The translations under genes and the position numbers were made by a program. Below, piece by piece: positions 15,830 through 25,590 of a stretch of DNA of 59,771 nucleotides; the stretch's first letter is position 1; every line of letters begins with the position of its first letter. The DNA comes from Perlabentimonas sp964490015 (lineage in GTDB: Bacteria > Bacteroidota > Bacteroidia > Bacteroidales > Tenuifilaceae). Location: contig CAZBBA010000019.1 in NCBI GenBank assembly GCA_964490015.1, positions 1 through 59,771 on the forward strand. Reading direction: 5' to 3'. The notes beneath the pieces are model-generated. The model saw nothing but the letters and a program-made list of their open reading frames with translations, was not told the DNA's origin and did not search any database.

Positions 15830-16549
15830 TTACTTCAGATACTCATACACCAAATTATCCAAACAGAAATAGGCAGGGGTATTCATCCACTCTCCAAAAC
15901 TATCGGTTGAGGAAAGATAGAACACAACCCTAGTCACTCCTACCAGAGTGGAGAGGTCTACATCAGTCCAATTGACAACTACCTTATGGGGCTGCGAGCG
16001 GTAATCGGCCAGGTAGAACTCCACCTCTCCCACCTGCTCATCGGCGCTGTTAAAACCCTTTATGGTGAGCAAAAACCAATCGTCCTGAGCAAAAGGACGC
16101 GAGTAATCATCGCCATTTATCAGCGTATGATATGCATAAGTTGAGTTGGTTATGCTAGCCGAAACCAGATTAACCTGGGAACTAAACGAAATGGCAGCAT
16201 CATCGCCGGTAACGTAGGCCACTGCATACTTGTTTGAGGCGTTAGCGCCATCGTTTAGGTAGGCGCTATACTGGTTTCCGTAACCAGGAGTGTTGGTGTC
16301 GGTTACGTTACTAAACGAGAATCCTGACCACGAGAAATACTGGGTGTTAAAATTGTTGTTGAAGTTGGCCTTCTTAAACACCATCTCCCCGGTGCCATCG
16401 CTGCCATTCCAGTAGCTCTCGGGCTCAAGGGAAAGGGATTGAAAGTCGACTTTTTCTCTGGTAAATTCATCCTTGGGGTTACAGGATGAGAATCCAATTA
16501 CCACCAGCGCCAATAGCGCTAGTAAAACATTGCGGTTAAATTTTTTCAT
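15830..16549 (-). CDS. DUF4465 surface lipoprotein, B12-riboswitch regulated
   Basis: This 239-residue lipoprotein (lipobox IGFSSC, Cys23) consists of one DUF4465 beta-sandwich domain. Family signatures visible are ESYWNGSDGTG, SFSNVTDTNT, YGNQYSAY, the ALV-like VNLVSASITNSTYAY strand, ADYR and YFCLDNLVYEY at the C-terminus. DUF4465 proteins recur in cobalamin-riboswitch loci of Bacteroidetes, where surface lipoproteins capture vitamin B12 for BtuB; I believe some B12-binding BtuH-type proteins are related, but I could not check this. It is the first gene after the cobalamin riboswitch. No btuB- or btuG-like gene is in the window. Confidence 0.8.
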   Translation of the reverse strand: MKKFNRNVLLALLALVVIGFSSCNPKDEFTREKVDFQSLSLEPESYWNGSDGTGEMVFKKANFNNNFNTQYFSWSGFSFSNVTDTNTPGYGNQYSAYLNDGANASNKYAVAYVTGDDAAISFSSQVNLVSASITNSTYAYHTLINGDDYSRPFAQDDWFLLTIKGFNSADEQVGEVEFYLADYRSQPHKVVVNWTDVDLSTLVGVTRVVFYLSSTDSFGEWMNTPAYFCLDNLVYEYLK

Positions 16550-16680
16550 TGTTTAAAGATTTAAATGATTACCATTAAAACCTTCAAACCGTAAAATCAG
16601 GGGATTAAGTAAACCTGTTGAAGACTGGTACCAGAATCTTCAGCTTTTATTCCCGAAAGCTTACAGTTGAGGCTTGTATC

Positions 16681-16848
16681 ACGGCAGGTTTTCTGGCTTA
16701 CTCCCCGGTAGGTCGGCCTTCCCATCTCGTCGCTAGTGACGAGACAGTGGCAAGGATGCCTAGCGGTTGAATGGAGATCACAGCAGCGGGTACTGCTCCC
16801 GATTTCCTGTCTACCCAGAACAGGGCACGGGATTCCCTTTCCGCGAAC
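16681..16848 (-). ncRNA. Cobalamin riboswitch
   Basis: Read on the minus strand, the segment has GGGAATCCCGTGC near the 5' end, then CGGGAGCAGTACCCGC, TGTGA, GCCACTG, a hairpin (CTCGTCACTAGCGACGAG), GGGAAGGC and the B12-box AAGCCAGAAAACCTGCC. This is the full conserved core of an adenosyl/methylcobalamin riboswitch. It precedes the DUF4465, SUMF1-like and T9SS-tail genes, with about 130 bases between the B12 box and the start codon. Repression by cobalamin is expected from the class. Confidence 0.92.
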
Positions 16849-16852
16849 AGTA

Positions 16853-16880
16853 CAAAAGTATAAAAATATTGGAATGGCAA
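16853..16880 (-). promoter_or_regulatory. Promoter of the riboswitch operon
   Basis: On the minus strand, TTG (16880-16878), a 17-base spacer and TACTTTTG (16860-16853) form a full Bacteroidetes promoter. It is placed so that transcription would begin right at the first riboswitch stem. Confidence 0.65.
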
Positions 16881-17104
16881 GTTGAAAAGCACATAAATTT
16901 GACTTGTTCCAAGAATTTTGTTTAACAGCATAGCATGAAGGTAACTGCAAAAATCCTTTATTTCAATCGGTATAAAACACTCACAGACAAGTAAAAAAAC
17001 CCTCAGTAATTATTATTATTAAACCCTTTTGCGAAAAAGTTGTTAACTTTATATCCTCAAACCTGCACAAAAACATCTAAACATAACCAAACGAACAGTA
17101 TAAT

Positions 17105-18775
17105 ATGAAAAATGATCAGGAAATTGCCCGTGAGGCTACAATGAAACCCATTACGGAGATTGCCGACCAGCTGGGAATTCCCCATGACGATCTCATCCCC
17201 TACGGAAAGTACAAGGCCAAGCTTCCGCTAAAGCTTATCGACCACAAAAATCTAAACAACAACAACCTGGTACTGGTTTCGGCAATTTCGCCAACTCCCG
17301 CAGGTGAAGGGAAAACTACGGTATCCATTGGTTTATCGCAAGCGCTTAACCGAATAGGGAAAAAGACAACTGTTGTGCTTCGTGAGCCCTCGCTGGGCCC
17401 AGTTTTTGGTATTAAGGGCGGCGCAACTGGAGGCGGATACTCGCAGGTGCTGCCCATGGAGGATATCAACCTCCATTTTACAGGCGATTTTGCTGCCATA
17501 GAAAAAGCGCACAACCTGCTGGCTGCCATTATCGACAACAATATCCAAAGTAAATCGCGCACCCTGAATATCGATCCCCGAACAGTTCACTGGAAAAGGG
17601 TAATGGATATGAACGATCGTTCGCTACGTCACGTTATTGTGGGACTAGGTGGAACAAGTTCTGGAATACCCCGCGAAACGGGTTTCGATATTACCGCTGC
17701 CTCTGAAGTAATGGCAATCCTTTGCTTAGCGGAGAATATGGAGGATCTGAAAAAAAGGCTGGGTAATATTTTTGTGGGATTCACCTACGATAAAAGACCA
17801 ATCTATGCCCGCGATCTGAAGGCAGAAGGCGCAATGGCGGCTCTGCTTAAGGATGCCATGCTGCCTAACCTGGTGCAAACCATAGAAAACACACCCGCTA
17901 TTATTCACGGTGGTCCATTTGCCAATATTGCTCAGGGAACAAATACCGTGGTTGCCACTAAGATGGGATTATCGCTTAGCGAGTTTGTGGTTACTGAGGC
18001 AGGTTTTGGATTCGATTTGGGTGCCGAAAAGTTTATCGACATAAAGTGTGAGTCCTCAGGATTATCGCCAAATGCCGTGGTGCTGGTAGCAACAATTCGC
18101 GCGCTTAAGTACCATGGTGGCGTTCCGGTTAAGGAAGTTTCGCAGCCAAATCTCGAGGCGCTTAAGAAGGGGGTTGCCAATATGCAAAAGCATATCGAAA
18201 ATATGAACCTGTTCGGCATCTGCCCCATTGTAGCCATTAACAAGTTCACCACCGACACCGACGAGGAGATTGAATTTGTTAAGAATACCGCTGAGGCGAT
18301 GAACGTACCCGTATCGGTTGTGGATGTATGGGGTAAGGGCGGCGAGGGAGCCATCGACCTGGCCCAAAAGGTTGCCAAAATTGCACCCCAGTGCGGTTGC
18401 CGCCACAAAGCTCTTTACGACTGGGATTGGACTCCAGAACAGAAAATTGAAACCATTGCCAAAAAAATTTACGGCGCCGAGGCCGTTGACTTTACCCAAC
18501 AGGCAAAGGATGACCTTAAAAAGGTGTACACTCTTGGCCTCGACAAGGTGGCCGTTTGTATGGCAAAAACCCAGAAATCGTTATCGGATAATCCCGATCT
18601 GCTAGGAAGACCCAAAGATTTTGTGGTTACCGTTAGGCAGATAGAAGTGGCCTCTGGGGCTGGATTTATTGTACCCATCACGGGACAAATTATGCGAATG
18701 CCGGGCTTACCCGCCGAACCCGCATCGGAACGTATAGACGTTGACAATGAGGGCAATATCACAGGGCTATTCTAA
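17105..18775 (+). CDS. fhs: Formate-tetrahydrofolate ligase
   Basis: This enzyme makes 10-formyl-tetrahydrofolate from formate, ATP and tetrahydrofolate, feeding purine synthesis and one-carbon metabolism. The 556-residue length is typical. The P-loop SPTPAGEGKTT lies at about 62-72, followed by LREPSLGPVFGIKGGATGGGYSQV, the family's most conserved block, then TGDFAAIEKAHNLLAA and PHGFANI-like GGPFANIAQGTN. The C-terminal part carries TGQIMRMPGLP. It stands alone and is followed by a hairpin at 18794-18818. It is a common gene in anaerobes. Confidence 0.97.
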   Translation: MKNDQEIAREATMKPITEIADQLGIPHDDLIPYGKYKAKLPLKLIDHKNLNNNNLVLVSAISPTPAGEGKTTVSIGLSQALNRIGKKTTVVLREPSLGPVFGIKGGATGGGYSQVLPMEDINLHFTGDFAAIEKAHNLLAAIIDNNIQSKSRTLNIDPRTVHWKRVMDMNDRSLRHVIVGLGGTSSGIPRETGFDITAASEVMAILCLAENMEDLKKRLGNIFVGFTYDKRPIYARDLKAEGAMAALLKDAMLPNLVQTIENTPAIIHGGPFANIAQGTNTVVATKMGLSLSEFVVTEAGFGFDLGAEKFIDIKCESSGLSPNAVVLVATIRALKYHGGVPVKEVSQPNLEALKKGVANMQKHIENMNLFGICPIVAINKFTTDTDEEIEFVKNTAEAMNVPVSVVDVWGKGGEGAIDLAQKVAKIAPQCGCRHKALYDWDWTPEQKIETIAKKIYGAEAVDFTQQAKDDLKKVYTLGLDKVAVCMAKTQKSLSDNPDLLGRPKDFVVTVRQIEVASGAGFIVPITGQIMRMPGLPAEPASERIDVDNEGNITGLF

Positions 18776-18793
18776 CGGCTTACAGATATTTAA

Positions 18794-18818
18794 AAATGGC
18801 GTGTACCCCACGCCATTT
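18794..18818 (+). terminator. Hairpin after fhs
   Basis: AAATGGCGTG and CACGCCATTT pair perfectly around a 5-base loop, followed by a weak T-rich stretch (CTTGTT). This is probably a transcription terminator. Confidence 0.55.
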
Positions 18819-18945
18819 CTTGTTACATAGCATCTGGTAGGCGATTTAACCCTTTTTCAGCTAAAGCTGGTTCGATGTTTGAGTAAAAAGATTTTTTTTG
18901 CGCTTTATTCTGGATAACTTTGCACAACTAATCGACTATACTAAG

Positions 18946-19620
18946 ATGAAAACTACCCTAAGAAAGTCTATCTACCTAATCGCATTTCTGCTGCTTGGCA
19001 TCTCCTCAACCTACTCCCAACGGCTTGCATTTGGAGTATTTGGCGAACCCCAGTTATCTTGGCTATCGTCCGACACTAAGGCATTCACATCAAACGGAGT
19101 GGTTCTAGGATTTAATGCCGGCTTTGCCGTGGAGCGTTACTTTGCCGATAGGTATGCAGTAATATCAGGGGTATCAATCTCAAATGTGGGCGGGGTGATC
19201 TACTACAACAATGCTGGCGATACCATCAGTACACTCGATGGACTGTACACCATTAGGCAAAACACCAGCGTTAAGCTAAAGGGTCAATACATCACTGTTC
19301 CAATTGGGCTAAAGTTTAAAACCAACGAGATTGGCTATACCACGCTGTATGCCGATCTTGGCCTACGAGCTAACATTAACATTAAAGGCTACACCTGGAT
19401 TAAGGATCAGGATGTTAGCCGCGAGGTGCTCAACAGCAATCACTTGCAATTTGGATATTTCTCTTACTACTTTGGGGCAGGCATCCTATACTCGCTTGGT
19501 GGCCCCTCGGCTGTGCAAGCTGGGCTTACTTTTTCCAATGGACTAACCCACCCTTTTAAAGGTAGCTACTCGGGAATAAATGTTGGCAACGTGGGCTTAA
19601 AACTTGGTCTGGTATTCTAA
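18946..19620 (+). CDS. PorT-type outer-membrane beta-barrel protein
   Basis: The start is placed at ATG 18946 because it gives a proper signal peptide (MKTTLRKSIYLIAFLLLGIS, cut near TYSQ) and because a TAACTTTG box (18915-18922) lies just upstream. The longer frame from 18898 would include that promoter. The 224-residue mature region alternates short beta strands and turns, with the GFAVERYFADRYAVISGVSISNVGG-type pattern and LGLRANINIKGY near the middle. This is typical of 8-stranded PorT/OmpA-like barrels. It ends in a hydrophobic VGLKLGLVF strand. It is likely cotranscribed with the membrane protein 18 bases downstream. No ligand is known. Confidence 0.7.
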   Translation: MKTTLRKSIYLIAFLLLGISSTYSQRLAFGVFGEPQLSWLSSDTKAFTSNGVVLGFNAGFAVERYFADRYAVISGVSISNVGGVIYYNNAGDTISTLDGLYTIRQNTSVKLKGQYITVPIGLKFKTNEIGYTTLYADLGLRANINIKGYTWIKDQDVSREVLNSNHLQFGYFSYYFGAGILYSLGGPSAVQAGLTFSNGLTHPFKGSYSGINVGNVGLKLGLVF

Positions 19621-19638
19621 AATCATCAACGGAATAAT

Positions 19639-20193
19639 ATGTCAGAATTTTCTGCTCAAAAAACTGAACTCTCGCACAAAGCCAAAAGGGGAATCGACTT
19701 TATTATATCGGCCAGCATTGTGTGGCTACTCATAGCATTTATTTGGAACCTATCGGCATCAGCATACGACAAAAGCGTACTAACATTTATAGTAGGCAGC
19801 CTTATGCTCCCCTTGGCGTTACTCCTCTCAAAGCTATTTAAAACTCAATGGAAGATACAGAACAATCCACTCCAGCCACTGGGACTTTGGCTAAATTTTG
19901 CTCAGCTGTTCTATTTCCCTTTCCTGATTTTTATGCTGATTAAGAGTCCCGAGTACTTTGTTATGACTTACGCCATTATTACAGGCGCACATCTTTTCCC
20001 TTACGGTTGGCTTTACAACAACTTAGCGTACTCAATTTTGGCAGGAGTTATTTCGGTTGGCTCAATGCTGCTTGCACTGCTTCTCGAGACTGATAAGATG
20101 TTTATAGTACCGCTGTTCACTGCACTTATGCTAATTATCCTAGCCATTGCAATATTTATATCGCTAAACCAAGACAAACGGAAACGAGCCTAG
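19639..20193 (+). CDS. DUF7010-like multi-pass membrane protein
   Basis: The 184-residue protein has about six hydrophobic helices (roughly 22-40, 48-66, 84-103, 108-124, 130-148 and 152-173), short loops and a basic C-terminus (DKRKRA). Length, helix spacing and the GAHLFPYGWLY segment suggest the DUF7010 family of uncharacterised membrane proteins; this assignment is from memory and moderate. It follows the barrel-protein gene by 18 bases and precedes nadE by 60 bases. No transport or enzyme motif is seen. Confidence 0.55.
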   Translation: MSEFSAQKTELSHKAKRGIDFIISASIVWLLIAFIWNLSASAYDKSVLTFIVGSLMLPLALLLSKLFKTQWKIQNNPLQPLGLWLNFAQLFYFPFLIFMLIKSPEYFVMTYAIITGAHLFPYGWLYNNLAYSILAGVISVGSMLLALLLETDKMFIVPLFTALMLIILAIAIFISLNQDKRKRA

Positions 20194-20253
20194 CTCAAAG
20201 CAAGGGGTTGCTTCACATTACAAAAACTGCTTAACCTTTCATTAATAACTACA

Positions 20254-22061
20254 ATGAGAATTGCCTTAGCACAACTTAACTACGTTGTTAACGATTTCGA
20301 TATCAACAAAGCAAAAATTATTAATGCTATTCACAAAGCGAAGGGGAATGGTGCGGATATAGTAATTTTTTCGGAGTTATCGGTCTGTGGTTACGCTCCT
20401 CAGGATCTGCTTACCCGACCCGAGTTTGTGGACAAATNNNNNNNNNNNNNNNNNNNNNNNNNNNNNNNNNNNNNNNNNNNNNNNNNNNNNNNNNNNNNNN
20501 NNNNNNNNNNNNNNNNNNNNNNNNNNNNNNNNNNNNNGTCTGTGGTTACGCTCCTCAGGATCTGCTTACCCGACCCGAGTTTGTGGACAAATGCATCTCT
20601 ACTATCGACCTGATAGCTAAGGAATGCGTGGGCATTGCTGCTGTAGTTGGCGGGCCAAGCTATAACAGCAACCCCAAAGGAAAATCGCTTTACAATTCGG
20701 CATTCTTGCTAAATGATGGCAAGGTTCAGAGCGTTCACCACAAGGCATTGCTACCCACATACGATATTTTTGACGAGTACCGTTACTTTGAGCCCAACAA
20801 CCACTTTGAGGTGGCTACTTTAAACGGCAAACGGCTGGCCATTACGGTTTGCGAAGATCTTTGGGACGATCAGCCCCCCTCATCGGGGATAGGAAGAAGT
20901 AAACTTTACTCCAAATCGCCCATGCAGGAGTTGGCCAAGCAAAATCCCGATATTATCATCAACATTGCCGCATCGCCATTTGCCTGCGGTAACTACAATC
21001 GCCGGATGGCGGTTTTTCAAGGCAATGTAAACCGATATGGATTACCGCTGATTTCGGTTAATCAGGTTGGGGCAAATACCGATTTAATTTTCGATGGCCG
21101 CTCGCTGTGCCTCAATGCCAATGGCGAGTTGTCTACTGTTTTAAAGTCATTTGAGGATGATTTGCAGATTGTAGAGTTGAGCGATCTTGCATCAAACAAA
21201 AACTCAATTCAACTGGAGAGGGAAAATTGCATTGCCCTGATTCACGATGCGCTTGTCCTTGGATTAAAGGATTACTTCGGTAAGATGGGATTCAAAAAGG
21301 CAACCCTTGGCCTTTCAGGTGGCATCGATTCAGCTGTTACACTAGTACTAGCCCAAAGGGCTTTGGGAAGTGAAAACATTAGGGTTCTGCTTCTGCCCTC
21401 GCAGTACTCATCGCAGCACTCCATTGACGATGCCATTGCGCTGGCCCAAAATCTAAATATTCAGTTCGATATTGTTAGCATTGCCGATGCTTTTAACACA
21501 ACCCGCAATAGCTTGGGTGACATTTTCGAGAATCAGCCCGAAAACCTTACCGAGGAGAATATTCAAGCCCGATTACGAGGCGTAATGTTAATGGCACTTT
21601 CCAACAAATTTGGCCATCTACTGCTAAATACTTCGAATAAAAGCGAAGCTGCCGTTGGTTACGGAACCCTTTATGGCGATATGTGTGGCGCCCTTTCGGT
21701 ACTTGGCGATGTATACAAAACCCAGGTTTTTGAACTGGCACGATACATAAACAGGGATAATGAAATTATCCCCACAAATAGTATAGTTAAGCCCCCTTCA
21801 GCAGAACTTAGGCCAAACCAAAAGGACTCCGACTCGCTGCCTGAGTACGATGTTCTTGACAAAATTCTTTTCCAATACATCGAGGAAAATAGATCTGCCC
21901 AGGAGATTATTGCGCTGGGATATGAATCGGAATTGGTGATAAAGATCATCAGAATGGTCGACACCAATGAGTACAAACGCTTCCAAACCGCACCAATACT
22001 GCGGGTTTCAACTAAAGCCTTTGGCTTTGGTAGGCGTATGCCGCTGGTGGCCAAGTACTAA
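20254..22061 (+). CDS. nadE: Glutamine-dependent NAD+ synthetase, split by an assembly gap
   Basis: The enzyme makes NAD from deamido-NAD, ATP and glutamine. The gene starts at ATG 20254, is interrupted by 100 N (20438-20537) and continues to 22061. The 55 bases before the gap (20383-20437) are repeated exactly after it (20538-20592). Removing one copy and the N run gives a single 551-codon frame, the normal length for two-domain NadE. The nitrilase domain shows FSELSVCGY (Glu), HKALLPTYDIFDE (Lys) and ITVCEDLW (Cys), i.e. the full glutaminase triad. The synthetase domain has LGLSGGIDSAV and NTSNKSEAAVGYGTLYGD. The gene is almost certainly intact in the organism. Confidence 0.95.
20383..20592. 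other. Scaffolding gap with 55-bp duplicated flanks
   Basis: Exactly 100 N separate two identical 55-base segments (20383-20437 and 20538-20592). A fixed-length gap between contig ends that share an assembler-word-sized overlap is a typical scaffolding artefact. The true sequence is probably 155 bases shorter. Confidence 0.93.
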
Positions 22062-22102
22062 ATTCTTTGTAACTTCTTTTTTCTGCTGTAAAACATTTTT
22101 AT

Positions 22103-22110
22103 TATATTTG
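22103..22110 (+). promoter_or_regulatory. -7 box of the Crp/Fnr gene
   Basis: TATATTTG is a perfect TAnnTTTG match. A weak TTCTG lies about 17 bases upstream in place of the -33 TTTG. The leader would be about 105 bases. Confidence 0.5.
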
Positions 22111-22221
22111 CATCAGTTTTGCTATACAATCGTTATCATTTTTGCCTTTTTAGCAGAAGAATTGTAAGCAAAAACAGCATCAATTGCAATCAACTATAAG
22201 CAGAATCAAAAAAAAGAAGCC

Positions 22222-22923
22222 ATGGCACATCCAACAATTGATATCCAAAGTGCATTCGAAGGGGTATGTTCTCTATTCTATAACCTAAAGGCTCGCGAAA
22301 AGGAACAGCTTTTCCGGGGGTTCTCATGCTCTTTCTACCGAAAAGGGGAAATCATTTATCGCGATGGCGATGCGCCCAAGGGACTGGTTTGCCTAATCAA
22401 GGGAAAAGTTAAGGTATTTAAGGAGGGCGTTGGAGGCCGCGACCAGATTGTGCGAATGGCAAAACCCATCGGGTTTATTGGGTACAGAGCCCTCCTTGCC
22501 GATGATAACCATATTGCTTCGGCCGAAGCGCTCGAAGATTGCGTAATTGCAACCATCGATAAAAGCTGCTTTATTAAGATACTGCAATCTAATGCGCTGC
22601 TAACCTACCATATTCTTAAGTCGGTGGCCACTGAGCTGGGCCTATCGAACAGCCGAACCGTAACTCTTACCCAAAAACATATTCGTGGACGATTGGCCGA
22701 GTCGCTTGTATTCCTTAGAGATACCTACGGTCTTGAGGATGACAACCAAACCATTAAGGTTTACCTGTCGCGCGAGGATTTGGCAAACCTATCGAACATG
22801 ACTACCTCCAACGCCATCCGAACACTTTCGGCCTTTTCGGACGAAAGAATCCTTGACCTCGATGGCCGTCGAATTAAAATCATCGACCCATACAAGCTGG
22901 AGCGAATCAGCGATTTGGGGTAG
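22222..22923 (+). CDS. Crp/Fnr family transcriptional regulator
   Basis: The 233-residue protein has an N-terminal cyclic-nucleotide-binding-type beta roll (about 20-130: FYRKGEIIYRDGDAPKGLVCLIKGKVKVFKEG and RMAKPIGFIGYRALLADD). A long dimer helix follows, and a C-terminal winged helix (about 150-225) has LSREDLANLSNMTTSNAIRTLSAF as recognition region and DERILDLDGRRIKIID as wing. The canonical phosphate-binding loop of E. coli CRP (GExSAL/RA) is replaced by IGFIGYRALLAD, so cAMP binding is not assured. There is no N-terminal Cys cluster as in FNR. A predicted adenylate cyclase lies 2.7 kb downstream on the other strand. Confidence 0.9.
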   Translation: MAHPTIDIQSAFEGVCSLFYNLKAREKEQLFRGFSCSFYRKGEIIYRDGDAPKGLVCLIKGKVKVFKEGVGGRDQIVRMAKPIGFIGYRALLADDNHIASAEALEDCVIATIDKSCFIKILQSNALLTYHILKSVATELGLSNSRTVTLTQKHIRGRLAESLVFLRDTYGLEDDNQTIKVYLSREDLANLSNMTTSNAIRTLSAFSDERILDLDGRRIKIIDPYKLERISDLG

Positions 22924-22962
22924 ATGAAGATGAGTGAACTCTCCAGAAAATGAAAGCGAAGT

Positions 22963-23017
22963 AGCGGTTGGTTGTTTGGTTGGTTGTTTGATAGATTGGT
23001 TGATTGGTTGCCTAGAG
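22963..23017. repeat. GGTTGGTTGTTT low-complexity tandem
   Basis: Two 12-base GGTTGGTTGTTT units and several GATTGGTT variants lie between the Crp/Fnr gene and the end of murF-alr. The tract is G/T-rich and non-coding, and could form G-rich structure in single strands. Confidence 0.6.
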
Positions 23018-23081
23018 GACTGGCTTACGACAGGCTGGGATGAGGGATGATTGGATGATTGGGCAATCCCTTCGGTTTGGA

Positions 23082-25550
23082 TTACTCCTGGAGATAAATC
23101 CTTTTAACCCTTCGTGAAACTGAGGTAAGAACCTCATAGGGTATAGTTTGAAGCTGATTTGCCAGCTCAGTAATGGATGGCTTTTCGCCAAAAACAGTCA
23201 CCTCATCACCCTCGTTTGTATTTGGATTACCAGTAATATCTATGGAACAGGTGTCCATACTTACATTCCCAATTATTGGGGCTAATACCCCATTTACAAG
23301 GACACTTCCCACGCCATTGCTTAATCGTCGGTTTAATCCATCGGCATAGCCAATGGGAATTGTTGCAATTACCGACTGCCGCGTTAGTACCCCCTTCCTA
23401 TTGTACCCTACGGTTTCGCCTGCATTCAAATTTTTTATCTGGGCAATGTATGTTTTAAGCGAGTTTACAACCTGCAAGCTTTGGCCATGAACAGCACTTA
23501 TGCCATACAAGCCAATTCCCAGCCGTACCATATCAAACTGAGCATCTCTAAATCGCTCAATACCCGCTGAGTTTAGTATGTGGTTTATAGGGCGATATCC
23601 TATTTCTTCGCTAATATGCTTACTTGTACGCTCAAAACATTGAATTTGAGTTTTGGTAAACTCATCGAGATTACTGTCGTCGGTGGCGGCAAGGTGCGAG
23701 AAGATACTCTGCACCCGAATGCTTGGATGAGCGTTAATAGCCTCGACTAGTTCATCGATTTCGGTTTCCATAAAACCAAGCCGGTGCATCCCTGAGTCAA
23801 CTTTTAGGTGAATGGGAAATCCCATAACCCCTTGCTTGCTTGTGGCTGCAATAATTCCATGCAAGCTGCTAAAGTTGTATATCTCGGGTTCGAGGTTGTA
23901 CTCAATCATCAAATCGTAACTCTCGAAGGTTGGATTAAGCACAATAATGGGCAATGTAATTCCAGCCTCACGGAGCGCAACGCCCTCGTCGGCAAATGCT
24001 ACTCCAAGGTAATCGACCCGATGAAACTGAAGAAGATTGGCAATCTCGTGCGAACCACTACCATACGAAAATGCCTTAACCATGGCCATTACCTTTACAT
24101 TGGGTTTTAGCAAACCCCTAAAGTAATTCAGGTTGCTAACCAGTGCATTGAGGTTTATCTCGAGAATAGTTCGGTGACTTTTCTGCTCAAGCAGCGCCGA
24201 TATGCGCTCGAATCTAAACTGACGGCTTCCCTTAAGCAGAATTGCCGAATTCACAAACTCGCCCCTTGAGTACCGCTGTATAAACTCATCGGTTGACTGG
24301 TAAAACTGACTGGATTCGGGGAACAGATGACCGAGTTTGAAAATCTCTGATCCTATCCCAATTATTTTATCAACACCTTTAATATTAACCAGACTAGCCA
24401 CATCGGCATAGAGCTTATCGGCCGATTGTCCACTTTGCAGGATATCGGAAAGAATAAGGATTTTATGGGGATGTTGGTGCTGCTGCATCAGGAAATCGAG
24501 TGCAATGGCCAGCGAGCCAAGATCGGAATTGTAGCTGTCGTTAATAATAGTGCATCCATTCACCCCTTCCTTTTGCTCCAAACGCATGGCTACAGGCTGC
24601 AGGTTTTGCATTCGTTGCTGAATTTGATGTGAGTTATAGCCAAACAGCAACATAGTGCAGATGCAATGCATGGCATTCTCCACCGAGGCTTCATCGGAAA
24701 ATGGAATAGTTACAGTAAAAGTTTCAGTGTTGTAAAAAACAGTAAGTGTTGATTTCCCATTCGAAAACGATGAGCCCTGAAGAACAACATCAGCCCCTCC
24801 ACCTCTGCTCCAGGTAAAGAATTTAACGTTACTATTTTGAAGATGCTGAATGGCTAATGTGTGAACTATTTCCTGATCCTTACAGTAGATAAGCGTTTCG
24901 ACGTTCTTGAAAAGTTTCAATTTCTCCTCAGCTTTGCTTTTCAAATCCTTAAAATTCTCCTGATGAGCCGATCCTATATTTGTAAATACTCCAATGGTTG
25001 GGGCAACTATGGGCTCCAACTTTTGCATCTCGCCCATCTGCGAAATACCAGCCTCAAAAATGCCGAGGGTTGATTTTTGATCCATCTGCAAAACCGACAG
25101 AGGAACGCCTAGCTGCGAGTTGTAGCTTTTGGGACTTCGGGTTATCCGGTAATCAGCATCGAGCAGTTGAGCCAACCACTCCTTGACAATTGTTTTGCCA
25201 TTGCTCCCGGTAATTCCAATAACCTTACAGCCAAACTGTGAGCGATGAAATAAGGCCAATTGTTGCAACGCTTTTAAGGTATGATCAACAAGGATAAAGT
25301 TTGAATCGGAAAACTGGGCAGTAAAATCGAAACGTTTGCTCACCACAAATGATCTAACACCCTTCGAGTACAACTCGGCAATAAAGTCGTGCCCATCGTG
25401 ATTTTGGCCAACAAGGGCAAAGAATATTGAACTTGCGCTTGGGGATACTAACCTACTATCGGTTATTACACTCGACACCTGCACGTTATCATCGCCATAG
25501 AGTTTACCCCTCATGGCACTAGCAATTGTGGCGAGATTGTAGTTAAGCAT
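23082..25550 (-). CDS. murF-alr: Bifunctional MurF ligase / alanine racemase
   Basis: This fused enzyme makes D-Ala (PLP-dependent racemase) and adds D-Ala-D-Ala to UDP-MurNAc-tripeptide, two late cytoplasmic steps of peptidoglycan synthesis. The start is set at ATG 25550 (MLNYNLATIASAM), giving 822 residues; an ATG at 25586 adds an unlikely MCIFVPP extension. The MurF half (about 1-440) has the ATP loop GITGSNGKTIVKEWL and INDSYNSDLGSLAIAL. The racemase half (about 450-822) has the PLP lysine in VMAMVKAFSYGSG, DSGMHRLGF, the NHILNSAGIERF segment and the catalytic Tyr in VGYNRKG. This fusion is typical of Bacteroidetes. It follows the cyclase gene closely. Confidence 0.95.
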   Translation of the reverse strand: MLNYNLATIASAMRGKLYGDDNVQVSSVITDSRLVSPSASSIFFALVGQNHDGHDFIAELYSKGVRSFVVSKRFDFTAQFSDSNFILVDHTLKALQQLALFHRSQFGCKVIGITGSNGKTIVKEWLAQLLDADYRITRSPKSYNSQLGVPLSVLQMDQKSTLGIFEAGISQMGEMQKLEPIVAPTIGVFTNIGSAHQENFKDLKSKAEEKLKLFKNVETLIYCKDQEIVHTLAIQHLQNSNVKFFTWSRGGGADVVLQGSSFSNGKSTLTVFYNTETFTVTIPFSDEASVENAMHCICTMLLFGYNSHQIQQRMQNLQPVAMRLEQKEGVNGCTIINDSYNSDLGSLAIALDFLMQQHQHPHKILILSDILQSGQSADKLYADVASLVNIKGVDKIIGIGSEIFKLGHLFPESSQFYQSTDEFIQRYSRGEFVNSAILLKGSRQFRFERISALLEQKSHRTILEINLNALVSNLNYFRGLLKPNVKVMAMVKAFSYGSGSHEIANLLQFHRVDYLGVAFADEGVALREAGITLPIIVLNPTFESYDLMIEYNLEPEIYNFSSLHGIIAATSKQGVMGFPIHLKVDSGMHRLGFMETEIDELVEAINAHPSIRVQSIFSHLAATDDSNLDEFTKTQIQCFERTSKHISEEIGYRPINHILNSAGIERFRDAQFDMVRLGIGLYGISAVHGQSLQVVNSLKTYIAQIKNLNAGETVGYNRKGVLTRQSVIATIPIGYADGLNRRLSNGVGSVLVNGVLAPIIGNVSMDTCSIDITGNPNTNEGDEVTVFGEKPSITELANQLQTIPYEVLTSVSRRVKRIYLQE

Positions 25551-25590
25551 AAAGAATTTGCTGAATGGAGGAACAAATATACACACAAGT

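Noticed and set aside
16597..16950. Short protein-coding frames over the riboswitch
   Set aside because: The segment holds the complete cobalamin riboswitch core; the open frames are coincidental.
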